From Flavimaricola sp. (GTDB lineage Bacteria > Pseudomonadota > Alphaproteobacteria > Rhodobacterales > Rhodobacteraceae), in contig JAQWWH010000098.1 of assembly GCA_029255105.1 (NCBI GenBank), positions 1-55,249 on the forward strand: a stretch of 55,249 nt of DNA, written 5' to 3'. Both the position numbers and the translations under genes were made by a program. The notes under the pieces were generated by a model. That model did no database searches. It was given only the letters and a program-made list of their open reading frames with translations, and was not told the DNA's origin. Positions 45,302-54,017 of this stretch are shown one piece after another (the stretch's first letter is position 1; the number at the start of each line of letters is the position of its first letter).

Positions 45302-46026
45302 GCAATTTTCTAACAGTCAAAGGTGTGACCGCGGGATATGGCGATGGCCCGGCCATTCTGGACGACGCCCATATGACCGTTCAGAAGGGCAAGGTGCATT
45401 GCATCATCGGCCCCAACGGCGCGGGCAAGTCCACGCTGATGAAGGCCATCGCGGGCATGCTGCCCCTGCGCAAAGGCGAGATCGAGTTCAAAGGCGAGAA
45501 CATTGCAGGCCAGCGGCCCGACCAGATGCTGCGCCGGGGCATCGCCTTTGTCCCGCAAGAGCGGGCCCTTTTTCCGAAGATGACTGTTCGCGAAAACCTC
45601 AAGATGGGCGGCTACATCCTGAACAACGACAAGGCTCTGACATCGCGCATCGACGAGATTTTCGACCGTTTCCCGATCCTCAAGGAGCGGGCTGATCAAC
45701 ATGCGGGTACCATGTCGGGCGGCCAGCAACAGACCCTCGCCATGGCCCGGACTTTGATCCTGCGGCCCGAGGTCGTGATGTTTGACGAGCCCTCGCTGGG
45801 ACTGGCACCCAAGATCGTGCGGGAAATGTTCGGGATCGTCCGGATGATCGCAGACACCGGCGTCACGGTCCTGTTGGTGGAACAGAACGCGGTCATGGGC
45901 CTCAAGAATGCCGATTGGGGCGTTGTCCTCGACCTTGGCCGGACCCTGTTTGAAGGGCCATCGGCCGAAGTCCTGGCCGACCCGCGTATTCAAGAGCTTT
46001 ACCTCGGGGGCCGCAGGGCCGCCTAA
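45298..46026 (+). CDS. ABC transporter ATP-binding protein, LivF type
   Basis: The 242-residue ATPase begins MSNFLTVKGVTAGYGDG. It has Walker A GPNGAGKST, GIAFVPQERALFPKMTVRENL, the signature MSGGQQQ, Walker B VVMFDEPSLGLAP and a His in VEQNA. This is the LivF pattern. It works with the LivG-type ATPase and the LivHM-type permeases. It starts by ATGA overlap and is followed by the LivH-type gene after 15 nt. Confidence 0.93.
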   Translation: MSNFLTVKGVTAGYGDGPAILDDAHMTVQKGKVHCIIGPNGAGKSTLMKAIAGMLPLRKGEIEFKGENIAGQRPDQMLRRGIAFVPQERALFPKMTVRENLKMGGYILNNDKALTSRIDEIFDRFPILKERADQHAGTMSGGQQQTLAMARTLILRPEVVMFDEPSLGLAPKIVREMFGIVRMIADTGVTVLLVEQNAVMGLKNADWGVVLDLGRTLFEGPSAEVLADPRIQELYLGGRRAA

Positions 46027-46041
46027 GCCAAAGGGAACGAC

Positions 46042-46920
46042 ATGGATCAGATCATTCAGGTGGCCGTGCTGGGGATCGGGCTTGGCGGTGTCTTTGCCCT
46101 TATGGGGTCCGGGCTTAGCCTTGTCTTCGGGGTCATGCGGATCGTTAATCTTGCGCATCCCTCGCTGATCATCGGGGGGGCCTACATCGCCTATTGGGGG
46201 TTCAAGCTTTACGGCATTGACCCGCTGATCATGCTGCCGGTCTGTGCCGTGATCCTCGCGGTGACAGGTATCCTGTTCTACAAGGTCTTCTTCGAAAGGG
46301 ACGCCAAAAGTGCGACCTATTCCGAAATGACGGTCCTTCTGACCTTTGCCATCGCGATGATTGTCGAAGGGGCGCTGGGCGCTGCGTTTTCAAATACCCA
46401 GCGGGTCACCTCGCCTGTCTATGCGACGGATGCGTTCTTTATCGGGGATGTTTTCATCCCCAAGGGGCAGCTTTATGCTGGAATAGTCTCGATTGTGATC
46501 ATTGGCCTGCTGGCGGCCTTCCTCAAGTATTCGCGCCTTGGATACGCTATCCGGGCAACGACCCAGAACCGCGAGGCGGCTGCCCTTTTGGGTGTCAACG
46601 TGAACATGGTCGGGCTGATGTCCTTTGCCATCGGGATCGGGCTGGCGGGGGCCGCGGGGGCGCTGACGTCATTTGTTTTCAGCTTTTTTCCGGCCAAGCA
46701 TTGGGAGTGGGTTGCCGTTCTGATGTCCCTTGTCGTGATGGGCGGAATGGGGTCGATCCTTGGCACCGTTATAGCCGCCTTTTCATTGTCCATTGTGGCG
46801 GCCTTTGTGGGGACCTGGATCGGGTCGACCTGGTCGACCATGACCTTCTTCCTCGCCTTGTTCCTTGTCCTGCTGTTCCGGCCCCAGGGCCTGTTCGGCG
46901 AGAAGCCGGAGTTGGTATAG
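46042..46920 (+). CDS. ABC transporter permease, LivH type
   Basis: The 292-residue hydrophobic protein begins MDQIIQVAVLGIGLGGVFAL, with the family MGSGLSLVFGVMRIVNLAHPS segment. The cytoplasmic coupling loop reads YAIRATTQNREAAALLGVNVNMV, typical of LivH-type permeases. It forms a channel with the LivM-type protein. The next ATG follows its stop directly. Confidence 0.93.
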   Translation: MDQIIQVAVLGIGLGGVFALMGSGLSLVFGVMRIVNLAHPSLIIGGAYIAYWGFKLYGIDPLIMLPVCAVILAVTGILFYKVFFERDAKSATYSEMTVLLTFAIAMIVEGALGAAFSNTQRVTSPVYATDAFFIGDVFIPKGQLYAGIVSIVIIGLLAAFLKYSRLGYAIRATTQNREAAALLGVNVNMVGLMSFAIGIGLAGAAGALTSFVFSFFPAKHWEWVAVLMSLVVMGGMGSILGTVIAAFSLSIVAAFVGTWIGSTWSTMTFFLALFLVLLFRPQGLFGEKPELV

Positions 46921-47958
46921 ATGTCTGACACGATGCAAGAAACCAGTGCCGTTCTTGAGGCGCGCAAGGCCTATAACGAGACCCTCAGGATCAAGGCGGA
47001 TCAGACCCGGGCGACCTGGTTTCCGATCACCTTGATGATCCTGCTGATGGCTTTGCCGTTGCTTCAGTTCACAGGCAACTACAACTACATGCTGCACATG
47101 GTCTTGCTGACAGCCTCTTACGTGGCGATGGCGTCCAGCTGGAACATCCTGGGCGGGTTCGCTGGCTACATCTCGCTTGGTCACAACGTGTTCTTCTGTA
47201 TCGGGGGCTATTTTGCCGGGATGCTTGTCGCGCGTTATGGCTGGTCCGGTATCGCGCTGGCCCCGCTGGCGGGATTGGTTGCGGCCCTGTTTGGCTATGC
47301 CATCGGCCTGATCACGCTGCGGGTCCGGGGACCGTCCTTCATCATTTCGTCCATCGCATTGGTGATGATCGCCCGGCTGCTGTTTGATCATTGGAAGTTC
47401 GTCGGCGGCGCAAATGGCGTGACCCTGCCGCCGACCGAGTTGTCGGTGCAATGGGCCAAGCTGCCCTACTACTATGCCATGTTGTTCATCGCCGCGTTCA
47501 CGGTCTGGTGCTCGTACAAGATCAAGCATTCGAAATTCGGGCTGGGGCTAAGAGCGATTTCCAAGGATGAGATCAAGGCCGAGGCCGCGGGCATCGACAC
47601 CCGATTCTACAAGGTGACTGCCTTTGCCCTGTCCGCGTTCTTTGTTGGCATGACGGGTGCAGTATGGGGCGAATACCTGACCTACATTCGACCCTCGATC
47701 TTTCTGGTGATCCTGATCGCGGCATACATGGTGCTGATGTGCATCCTGGGCGGCAAAGGGACGATTGCCGGGCCGGTGATCGGGGCCATCCTGCTGACTG
47801 CGTTCAACGAATTCTTCGTCGCCACGATGGGCGCGTCGGAATTGAACATCTTGGGGACGGGCGTGATCATGGCAGTCTGCCTGATGTTCTTTCCGCACGG
47901 CATCGTGGGGACGCTTGCCCGCAAGGGGAAACTGCCAAAAATCCTGAACTGGGACTAA
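46921..47958 (+). CDS. ABC transporter permease, LivM type
   Basis: The 345-residue protein has an N-terminal cytoplasmic stretch, about eight helices, and the family SWNILGGFAGYISLGHNVFF segment. Its coupling loop reads GLRAISKDEIKAEAAGIDTRFYK. It is the last gene of the amino-acid-type importer operon. It is convergent with lacI, 20 nt away. Confidence 0.93.
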   Translation: MSDTMQETSAVLEARKAYNETLRIKADQTRATWFPITLMILLMALPLLQFTGNYNYMLHMVLLTASYVAMASSWNILGGFAGYISLGHNVFFCIGGYFAGMLVARYGWSGIALAPLAGLVAALFGYAIGLITLRVRGPSFIISSIALVMIARLLFDHWKFVGGANGVTLPPTELSVQWAKLPYYYAMLFIAAFTVWCSYKIKHSKFGLGLRAISKDEIKAEAAGIDTRFYKVTAFALSAFFVGMTGAVWGEYLTYIRPSIFLVILIAAYMVLMCILGGKGTIAGPVIGAILLTAFNEFFVATMGASELNILGTGVIMAVCLMFFPHGIVGTLARKGKLPKILNWD

Positions 47959-47978
47959 GCCGGTTTAGTCGGCTTGGT

Positions 47979-49007
47979 CTAGTCGGCGGGGGGCGGACCC
48001 ACGCTCCCCCGTTTGATCAGTGTGACGGGCAAGACCATTTCGGACGGGGCCGTTGCCTCCGGGTCGGTCATCATCCGCACCAAGAGGCGGGCGCTTTCCT
48101 GACCGACCCCGAAAAGCTCGATCCTGACAGTCGTGAGACCCGGACGCAGACGATCGAGATACGGCATGTCGTTGTAGCCGGTGACGGAAATCTGCCTGGG
48201 ACAGTCTATGCCACGGTCCTTGAGAAACTGAATTGCACCCAGCGCCAGCCGGTCGTTGGCGCAAAGAATTGCGGTGGGGTTCCAATCATCCAGTAGCTGT
48301 TCCGCGCAGCGCCATCCTTCTGCCTCGTCAAAGCGGGCAGACTGGATGACGCCCTCGGGCGGTAAAGGGAGCCCCATCCTGGCGACCGCATCTTCAAACG
48401 ACTTACGCCGAAACCTACCCGTCGACAGGTTTTCAGGTCCGGCGATATGGGCGATCCGGCGGTGGCCCTGTTCATGAAGATGGCTCAGGACCAGGCGAAC
48501 GCCCAGACCGTCGTCGTTCACGACCGCAGGAATGCCCTCTGCCTCAATCTTGCGGTTGACCGTCACGACGGGTGTCCCTGCGCGGGCGACTTCGATGATC
48601 TTGGGGTCATCGCGCAGCACAGCGGCATGAATAATCCCGTCCACACCACGCTCGCGCAACACGTCGACCAAAAGGGTTTCGCGCGACGCGAGACTGTCCG
48701 TGTTCACCATGATGACAGCGTAGCCCAGAGGTTCCAGCACGCTTTCGACACCCCGCAGGATGGGCGGAAAGATGGTGTTGGTAATGTCGGGGATCATGAG
48801 GCCAACTGTCATTGTACGGTTCGTTCGCAGGCCGGCTGCAAGGCGGTTGGGCCGATAGCCCAGCCGTTCTGCCGCCGCCTTGATCTTGTCGACCAGATCG
48901 TCGGTAATCAACGCGCCGTTCGACGGGTTCAGCGCACGGGACACGGTTGAGACATGTACACCCGTTTCACGGGCTATGTCCCGAAGCGTTTGTGTCTGCT
49001 TCTTCAT
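47979..49007 (-). CDS. LacI-family transcription regulator
   Basis: The 342-residue protein begins MKKQTQTLRDIARETGVHVSTVSRALNP, an N-terminal helix-turn-helix. The hinge region KAAAERLGYRPNRLAAGL holds the minor-groove Leu (RLAAGL), followed by a periplasmic-binding-like effector domain (VGLMIPDITNTIFPPIL, VTGYNDM). It should bind the CGCAA-n-CGATTGCA palindromes found only near its own gene and the adjacent divergent importer region. I used the ATG at 49007; upstream in-frame ATGs lack a good ribosome site. The ligand is unknown. Confidence 0.92.
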   Translation of the reverse strand: MKKQTQTLRDIARETGVHVSTVSRALNPSNGALITDDLVDKIKAAAERLGYRPNRLAAGLRTNRTMTVGLMIPDITNTIFPPILRGVESVLEPLGYAVIMVNTDSLASRETLLVDVLRERGVDGIIHAAVLRDDPKIIEVARAGTPVVTVNRKIEAEGIPAVVNDDGLGVRLVLSHLHEQGHRRIAHIAGPENLSTGRFRRKSFEDAVARMGLPLPPEGVIQSARFDEAEGWRCAEQLLDDWNPTAILCANDRLALGAIQFLKDRGIDCPRQISVTGYNDMPYLDRLRPGLTTVRIELFGVGQESARLLVRMMTDPEATAPSEMVLPVTLIKRGSVGPPPAD

Positions 49008-49096
49008 TCGACTGACATGTCCTGTCCCTGAATCCGTCCGGGTTTGCGTGGGGTAAAAGGTGTTCATCAAAGTCTGACACTCAAAGATAGAATTGA

Positions 49097-49110
49097 CGCA
49101 AACGATTGCA
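49097..49110. promoter_or_regulatory. LacI-type operator 4
   Basis: CGCAAACGATTGCA fits the same palindrome class; it is 90 nt upstream of the lacI start codon, placed for autoregulation. Confidence 0.75.
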
Positions 49111-49233
49111 AGACAATCTGACACTGTGAACTGGTGGGAAGTTGGATGCTTGTTTGGGTGTCAATCTGCCAATTGTTTGGCGGTGTTCAGCATGACGCCG
49201 AAAGGCTGGAGATTTGAAACCTTCCCCGCTTCA

Positions 49234-49247
49234 CGCAATCGGTTGCA
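49234..49247. promoter_or_regulatory. LacI-type operator 5
   Basis: CGCAATCGGTTGCA matches with one central-region change (CGG for CGA). It lies 139-152 nt upstream of the oxidoreductase start. Confidence 0.7.
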
Positions 49248-49288
49248 GAAACGCCTTGACCGGTCAGGCAGGGCCAACTATCAAATTA

Positions 49289-49302
49289 CGCAACCGATTG
49301 CA
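49289..49302. promoter_or_regulatory. LacI-type operator 6
   Basis: CGCAACCGATTGCA matches the consensus; its centre is 55 nt from operator 5 and about 90 nt before the oxidoreductase start, near the expected promoter. Confidence 0.75.
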
Positions 49303-49385
49303 CAGCCTGTGCAAGTACGAATCAGTATCTGAACTTCGGCACAACGTTTTGGGCCGCGACGGTCACTAGGATGAAAGGACCCAAC

Positions 49386-50354
49386 ATGACAAAACTGACC
49401 CTTGGGTGGATCGGAATGGGCCGCATGGGTTTTCCCATGGCCGAACGGCTGGTCAAGGCCGGCTACGACGTACATGTCTGGAACCGGACCCGCAGCAAGG
49501 CAGAGCCGCTTGAAGCGAAGGGCGCGACCCTCGTCGACAGCCCTGCCGACCTAGCTGGTGTCGATATCCTCTTCACCATGGTTTCGACCGGCAAGGATCT
49601 TGAGCAGGTCTACTTTGGCGAGAACGGCGTCCTGTCGGGTGACAAGAACCCCGCAATCTTCGTCGATTGCTCCTCGATCGCAGTCGAACAGTCCGTCGAT
49701 ATGCGTGCCCGCCTCGCCGCCCGTGGAGCGGAGTTTGTAGCCTCTCCGGTCAGCGGTAACGGAAAATGCGTCAAGTCCGGCAAGCTGTCCGCCGTCAGCT
49801 CTGGCCCCAAGGCGGCCTTTGACAAGGTGTCGCCGATGATCAACGCCATCGCGGGCGCCGGTGTGTCCTACGTGGGCGAAGGTGAGCTTTCGCGCTTCTG
49901 CAAGATCGCGCACAACGTCCATCTGGGCGTAGTCATCCAGAACTTGATCGAGATCGTGGTGCTGGCCGAAAAGGCTGGCGTCCCGCGTGCCGCCTTCCTC
50001 GATTTCATGAACAACTCGGTCATGGGATCGGTGTTTACGCGCTACAAGAGCAACGCGATCATCAACCTTGACTATACCACGACCTTTACGCCTGAGCTTC
50101 TGCGCAAGGATCTGGACCTGGGTCTTAGTGCGGCCCGCGGCCTTGGCGTACCCATGCCGGTCACCGCGACCACCCGCGAGGCGCTGCAAGGGCACTTTGG
50201 GATGGCAACCCTCAAGGAAGATCCAGAGGCCTACCTGGCGCTTGATTTTACCACGATGCTTGAAACCGTGGCGATCCAGTCCGGGCTTGAATTGAAGAGC
50301 GAGGAAACGCCCTATCCGACGGGCCTCGAGATTCCGGCACAGGCGGCTGAATGA
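49386..50354 (+). CDS. 3-hydroxyisobutyrate-dehydrogenase-family NAD(P) oxidoreductase
   Basis: The 322-residue protein starts at an ATG with AAAGGA at 6 nt. The N-terminal Rossmann motif is GWIGMGRMGFPMAERLV. The substrate-binding motif is ASPVSGNGKCVKSGKL, where the family's PVSGG/A has Asn for the second Gly. The catalytic Lys lies in FCKIAHNVHLG (family KxxNN; here KIAHN, so the first Asn is His). It should oxidise or reduce a beta-hydroxy acid such as hydroxyisobutyrate or tartronate semialdehyde. It is the first gene of the predicted LacI-controlled operon; the next gene starts 4 nt after. Confidence 0.88.
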   Translation: MTKLTLGWIGMGRMGFPMAERLVKAGYDVHVWNRTRSKAEPLEAKGATLVDSPADLAGVDILFTMVSTGKDLEQVYFGENGVLSGDKNPAIFVDCSSIAVEQSVDMRARLAARGAEFVASPVSGNGKCVKSGKLSAVSSGPKAAFDKVSPMINAIAGAGVSYVGEGELSRFCKIAHNVHLGVVIQNLIEIVVLAEKAGVPRAAFLDFMNNSVMGSVFTRYKSNAIINLDYTTTFTPELLRKDLDLGLSAARGLGVPMPVTATTREALQGHFGMATLKEDPEAYLALDFTTMLETVAIQSGLELKSEETPYPTGLEIPAQAAE

Positions 50355-50358
50355 CCCA

Positions 50359-51135
50359 ATGAGCCGGTTTGTGCTATACAACGCGCCCCAGTCGACTTGC
50401 AGTCAGCGCGTCCGCTACGCGCTGCACGCAAAAGGCATGGCGTTTGAAGAGCACAAGCTGGACCTTTTCTCGGGTGATCAACTGAAGCCCGAGTATCTGG
50501 CAATCAATCCAAACGGTGTCGTGCCGGCCCTGATGGATGATGGCCAACCGGTTCTCGATAGTGCGGTCATTCTTGAATACCTTGAGGATATCGCACCCGA
50601 CGTTTCACCTTTGCGGCCCACGACGCCTGTCGAGGTCGCAGAGATGCGGGCCATGATGCGCTTCATCGACGAGGTGCCGACACCTGCGATCAGGACACCG
50701 TCCTACAATCTTGCCTTCCTGCCGCACTTTCAGGCCATGTCGGACGAGGCTTTTCAGGCCTTGTGTGACAGCAAACCTTTGCGCCGCGAATTTCTGATGC
50801 GCATGGGAAAGACAGGCTTTTCGGAGGCGGACATGGCCGAGGCTATGGGCCGCCTTCGCCGCGGGATCGAGCGCATGTCCCTTTGGCTGAAGGAAAGCGG
50901 CGGGCCATGGCTCATGGGGGCTCAGCTGTCGCTTGTCGATATCGCGGTCATGCCGGTCATCGTGCGCATGGACGATATCAACCTGGGCCACGTCTGGGAC
51001 GATCACCCCGAGATTGGCGACTGGCTGGACCGGATCCGTGACACCACGCCTTTTGCACAGACCTACTATCACGGTGCGCTCTTGACCGAGAAGTACCCGC
51101 ATCTGGCGGAAATCAGAGCGGCGAAAGCGATCTGA
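50359..51135 (+). CDS. Glutathione S-transferase, LigF-like
   Basis: The 258-residue protein has a thioredoxin-like N-domain (MSRFVLYNAPQSTCSQRVRY, INPNGVVPALMDDGQPVLDSAVILEYLED) and an all-helical C-domain with LSLVDIAVMP. The overall length and the middle segment (RPTTPVEVAEMRAMMRFIDE) resemble LigF-type beta-etherases, which cleave ether bonds with glutathione. The Ser/Cys of STCSQRVR may be catalytic. The similarity is my recollection of the family, so treat the reaction as tentative. It begins 4 nt after the oxidoreductase gene. Confidence 0.8.
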   Translation: MSRFVLYNAPQSTCSQRVRYALHAKGMAFEEHKLDLFSGDQLKPEYLAINPNGVVPALMDDGQPVLDSAVILEYLEDIAPDVSPLRPTTPVEVAEMRAMMRFIDEVPTPAIRTPSYNLAFLPHFQAMSDEAFQALCDSKPLRREFLMRMGKTGFSEADMAEAMGRLRRGIERMSLWLKESGGPWLMGAQLSLVDIAVMPVIVRMDDINLGHVWDDHPEIGDWLDRIRDTTPFAQTYYHGALLTEKYPHLAEIRAAKAI

Positions 51136-51221
51136 TGGATGATCGCATGGCCGAAAGACAACAGAACTCAAATGCTCGCCCAACGGGCCGCACAGCTAGA
51201 CACTGACGAGAGGACGCCTTC

Positions 51222-52022
51222 ATGACCGCGACGGCCAAGATACAAGACCTTCGCAGCGCATCCGAAGCCCACGAAACCGTGGTGACAGGACATAACGTCC
51301 GGATGGAATTTCCGGGTCCGGTAATCGCGCTGGAAGACGCAACATTCGGGATCCGAAAGGGAGAGTTTGTTTCCCTTATCGGTCCGTCGGGTTGCGGGAA
51401 GTCGACGCTTTTGCGGATGGTGGCCGGGTTGTTGAACCCGACGGGTGGCCGGATCAGCGTCAATGGTACGCCAATGGTAGGACCGCGTGCCGAAATCGGC
51501 ATGATGTTCCAGAAGGCGACTTTGCTGGATTGGAAGCCTGTCCTCGACAACGTCCTGTTGCCCAACACCCTTGCGGGCCGTGTCACCAACGCAGACCGCG
51601 AGCGTGCAGTGGATCTGTTGCACATGGTCGGCCTCAAGGGATTTGAGTTTGCGTTTCCCCGGCAGCTTTCGGGTGGCATGCAGCAGCGGGTCGCCTTGGC
51701 GCGTCTGCTGAATTCCGGTGCAGATGTTCTGCTGCTGGACGAGCCCTTCGGCGCTTTGGATGAATTTACGCGTGAGCGTCTGAACATCGAACTGATGCGC
51801 ATTCAGGCCCAGATCGGGGCCACCATCGTCTTTGTGACCCACAACATCCAGGAAGCCGTGTTCCTTGCCGACCGGGTATTCGTGATGACGCCGCGTCCGG
51901 GCCGGATTGCTGCCGAGGTGGAAGTGAACCTTCCGCGTCCGCGCACCATTGAACAGATGAAAAGCCCGGAATTCACTGAGACCGCATTCAACATCCGCGA
52001 CACGCTGGGAGGCTTCATATGA
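51222..52022 (+). CDS. ABC transporter ATP-binding protein, taurine/nitrate/sulfonate type
   Basis: The 266-residue ATPase has Walker A GPSGCGKST, Q-loop GMMFQKATLLDWKPVLDNVLLP, signature LSGGMQQR, Walker B VLLLDEPFGALDE and H-loop VTHNIQEAVFLADR. This is the TauB/SsuB pattern, also used by pyrimidine and riboflavin-type importers. It overlaps the permease start by 4 nt. It is the third gene of the operon. Confidence 0.92.
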   Translation: MTATAKIQDLRSASEAHETVVTGHNVRMEFPGPVIALEDATFGIRKGEFVSLIGPSGCGKSTLLRMVAGLLNPTGGRISVNGTPMVGPRAEIGMMFQKATLLDWKPVLDNVLLPNTLAGRVTNADRERAVDLLHMVGLKGFEFAFPRQLSGGMQQRVALARLLNSGADVLLLDEPFGALDEFTRERLNIELMRIQAQIGATIVFVTHNIQEAVFLADRVFVMTPRPGRIAAEVEVNLPRPRTIEQMKSPEFTETAFNIRDTLGGFI

Positions 52023-52909
52023 GCGAACAATCCATCTCTGACGTTCCGATGGAAAAGCCAAAGACCGTTCCGGCCTGGCTGCAGCATCTGATCGTCTTTT
52101 CTGTGTTCATCGGCATCTGGGAAATGGCGGTCCAGCTTAACTGGGTATCTGCCCTTATCCTGCCCTCACCCTTTGCGGTTGTTTTTGCATGGTGGGACCT
52201 GGCCATCGTACGGGCCCTGATCTGGGACGACTTCTTCGTTACCCTGACAGAGGTTCTGATTGGCTTCGGTTTTGGCGCCGCGTTTGGAACAGTGATTGCC
52301 GTAAGCAGTGTGATGTTGCCCACCTTCCGGCGTCTGGTGTCGCCCTATATGGTGGCGCTTCAGGTCACACCGCGTATCGCAGTCGCACCCATCATCGTCG
52401 CATGGCTTGGCTTTGGGATGGAGCCCAAGATCGCGATCGCCGCGATCATCTGTTTCTTCCCGATCTTTATCAATACGTTGACGGGTCTGATGCAGGTCGA
52501 TGAAGACCGGATGGAAATGTTTGCCTCGATGCGGGCCAACCGCTGGCAGATCTTCCGCCATCTTCAATTGCCCGGCGCGATGCCGATCATCATGGCGGGC
52601 TACAAGACCGGCATCAGCCTTGCCTTGATCGGCGCCATCGTGGGCGAATTCGTGTCTGCGAGCGTCGGCCTTGGTGTTCGCATTCAGCAGTTCAGCTACC
52701 AGCTTTTGCTGCCTCAGGCCTTTGCCTGCCTCATCATGCTGACCGTGATGGGCCTTACCCTTTATGGCGCGGCAAGCCTTGTCGACCGCCATGTCGTGTT
52801 CTGGAAGCACGACGCCCTCTTGGCCAAGATATCGCGCAAACTGCGGACGCGATATACCGACCTGCTTTCGCGGGATCGGTCCGGCAGCGCAGTGACCAAA
52901 ACGGCGTAA
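52019..52909 (+). CDS. ABC transporter permease, TauC/SsuC type
   Basis: The 296-residue protein has six helices and the family VQLNWVSALILPSP segment. The cytoplasmic loop motif FASMRANRWQIFRHLQLPGAMP matches the coupling loop of TauC-type permeases. Its stop is 25 nt before the binding-protein gene. Confidence 0.92.
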   Translation: MSEQSISDVPMEKPKTVPAWLQHLIVFSVFIGIWEMAVQLNWVSALILPSPFAVVFAWWDLAIVRALIWDDFFVTLTEVLIGFGFGAAFGTVIAVSSVMLPTFRRLVSPYMVALQVTPRIAVAPIIVAWLGFGMEPKIAIAAIICFFPIFINTLTGLMQVDEDRMEMFASMRANRWQIFRHLQLPGAMPIIMAGYKTGISLALIGAIVGEFVSASVGLGVRIQQFSYQLLLPQAFACLIMLTVMGLTLYGAASLVDRHVVFWKHDALLAKISRKLRTRYTDLLSRDRSGSAVTKTA

Positions 52910-52934
52910 CCGATATTATCTGGGAGGATAAATC

Positions 52935-53966
52935 ATGAAACATACTGCATTCGCGGCAATCGCTGCCGTCATGGCGACTGCGATCCCCGCAACAGCCCAA
53001 GACCTGACGGAAATCACGGTTCTGACGCCGTTGCCCCGCCATACGGCATGGTATCCGCTGATCGTTGGCGAAGCGCTGGGCTACTTTGAGGAGGAAGGTA
53101 TCTCTGTCACTCTCGTGGATGGTGGCGACCTGCCATCGACTGCGTTCCTTGAGAATGGTCAGGTTGACATGGCCTCGCTTGATCCGTCGGAAGTGGTGCT
53201 TGCCAATGAGCGTGGCTTCGACTTTGACGTCGTCTACGAAGTCATGCACGGCGCCGTCGAAGGCATCTTCGTGTTGGAAGATAACCCCGCGACATCCCTC
53301 ACCGACCTGAGCGGCACGACGATCGGTATCGTTGGTGAAAGCGACCGTGGTCTGCTTCTGGCCGCCCTCGGCCATGCTGGACTGAGCGAAAGCGATGTGA
53401 CCATCGCTGTTCTGGGTGAAAGCGCCCCGCTTCTGGCCAACTCTTTGGCAACCGGCCAGGTCTCGGGTCTCGTCGGCGCAATTTCCGACTTCGTCGCAAT
53501 CACGTCGCAGGGCATCACAACTAAGAACCTGCTGCCGTCCGAAATGTCGGAAACCCCTGCCAACAACTTTGCGGTGCGCGCCGATGCAATCGGTGGTGAC
53601 CGTGACGAAGTTATGCAGGGCTTTCTTAACGCCTGGGCCAAGTCGGGCTATGCCGGATTGGTCGATATCGACGTGACCCGTGCCATGGCGATGGAAGCCG
53701 ACCCCGAGAACTGGATCAACGAAGAGCTGGGGACCATCTTCCTGACCGCCGCACAGGGTCTGCATCGTCCTGACGGCGAAATCTTCGGTGATCTGCGTAC
53801 AGACGTCTGGGCGGGTGTCATCGCAGAAATGGCCGCCGTTGGCATGATCGCGGAAGAAGTGGCCCCCGACGCGCTGCTCAACCGGGCCTATGTCGACAAC
53901 GCCAACCAGTTCGACAGAGCCGAGATCGAAGCAGAAGTCGCCGCCTGGAAATCGGCAAATATGTAA
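52935..53966 (+). CDS. ABC transporter substrate-binding protein, NMT1/TauA type
   Basis: The 343-residue protein has a signal peptide (AAIAAVMATAIPATAQ). The N-terminal region (RHTAWYPLIVGEALGYFEEEGISVTL) and the later LTDLSGTTIGIVGESDRG pattern are the NMT1/THI5-like fold used for taurine, nitrate, sulfonates and pyrimidine precursors. GGAGGAT lies before the ATG. Substrate unknown. A hairpin follows 10 nt after the stop. Confidence 0.9.
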   Translation: MKHTAFAAIAAVMATAIPATAQDLTEITVLTPLPRHTAWYPLIVGEALGYFEEEGISVTLVDGGDLPSTAFLENGQVDMASLDPSEVVLANERGFDFDVVYEVMHGAVEGIFVLEDNPATSLTDLSGTTIGIVGESDRGLLLAALGHAGLSESDVTIAVLGESAPLLANSLATGQVSGLVGAISDFVAITSQGITTKNLLPSEMSETPANNFAVRADAIGGDRDEVMQGFLNAWAKSGYAGLVDIDVTRAMAMEADPENWINEELGTIFLTAAQGLHRPDGEIFGDLRTDVWAGVIAEMAAVGMIAEEVAPDALLNRAYVDNANQFDRAEIEAEVAAWKSANM

Positions 53967-53975
53967 GCAGACCCC

Positions 53976-54000
53976 GGGGCGCCGCCAGTCGCGGCGCCCC
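53976..54000 (+). terminator. Stem-loop after NMT1-type binding-protein gene
   Basis: Arms GGGGCGCCGC and GCGGCGCCCC are perfect 10-bp complements around a 5-nt loop. No T-tract follows. It lies just past the binding-protein stop and may reduce read-through into the hydrolase gene. Confidence 0.65.
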
Positions 54001-54017
54001 AACACCCGAGGCACGCT

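Larger units (their letters stand above)
49008..49385. other. 378-nt divergent region between lacI and the enzyme operon, with three operators
   Basis: No gene lies here. Three operator-like palindromes (centres about 49103, 49240, 49295) lie between lacI and the oxidoreductase gene. Autoregulation of lacI and control of the operon are both possible. The AAAGGA at 49374-49379 is the oxidoreductase ribosome site. Confidence 0.8.
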
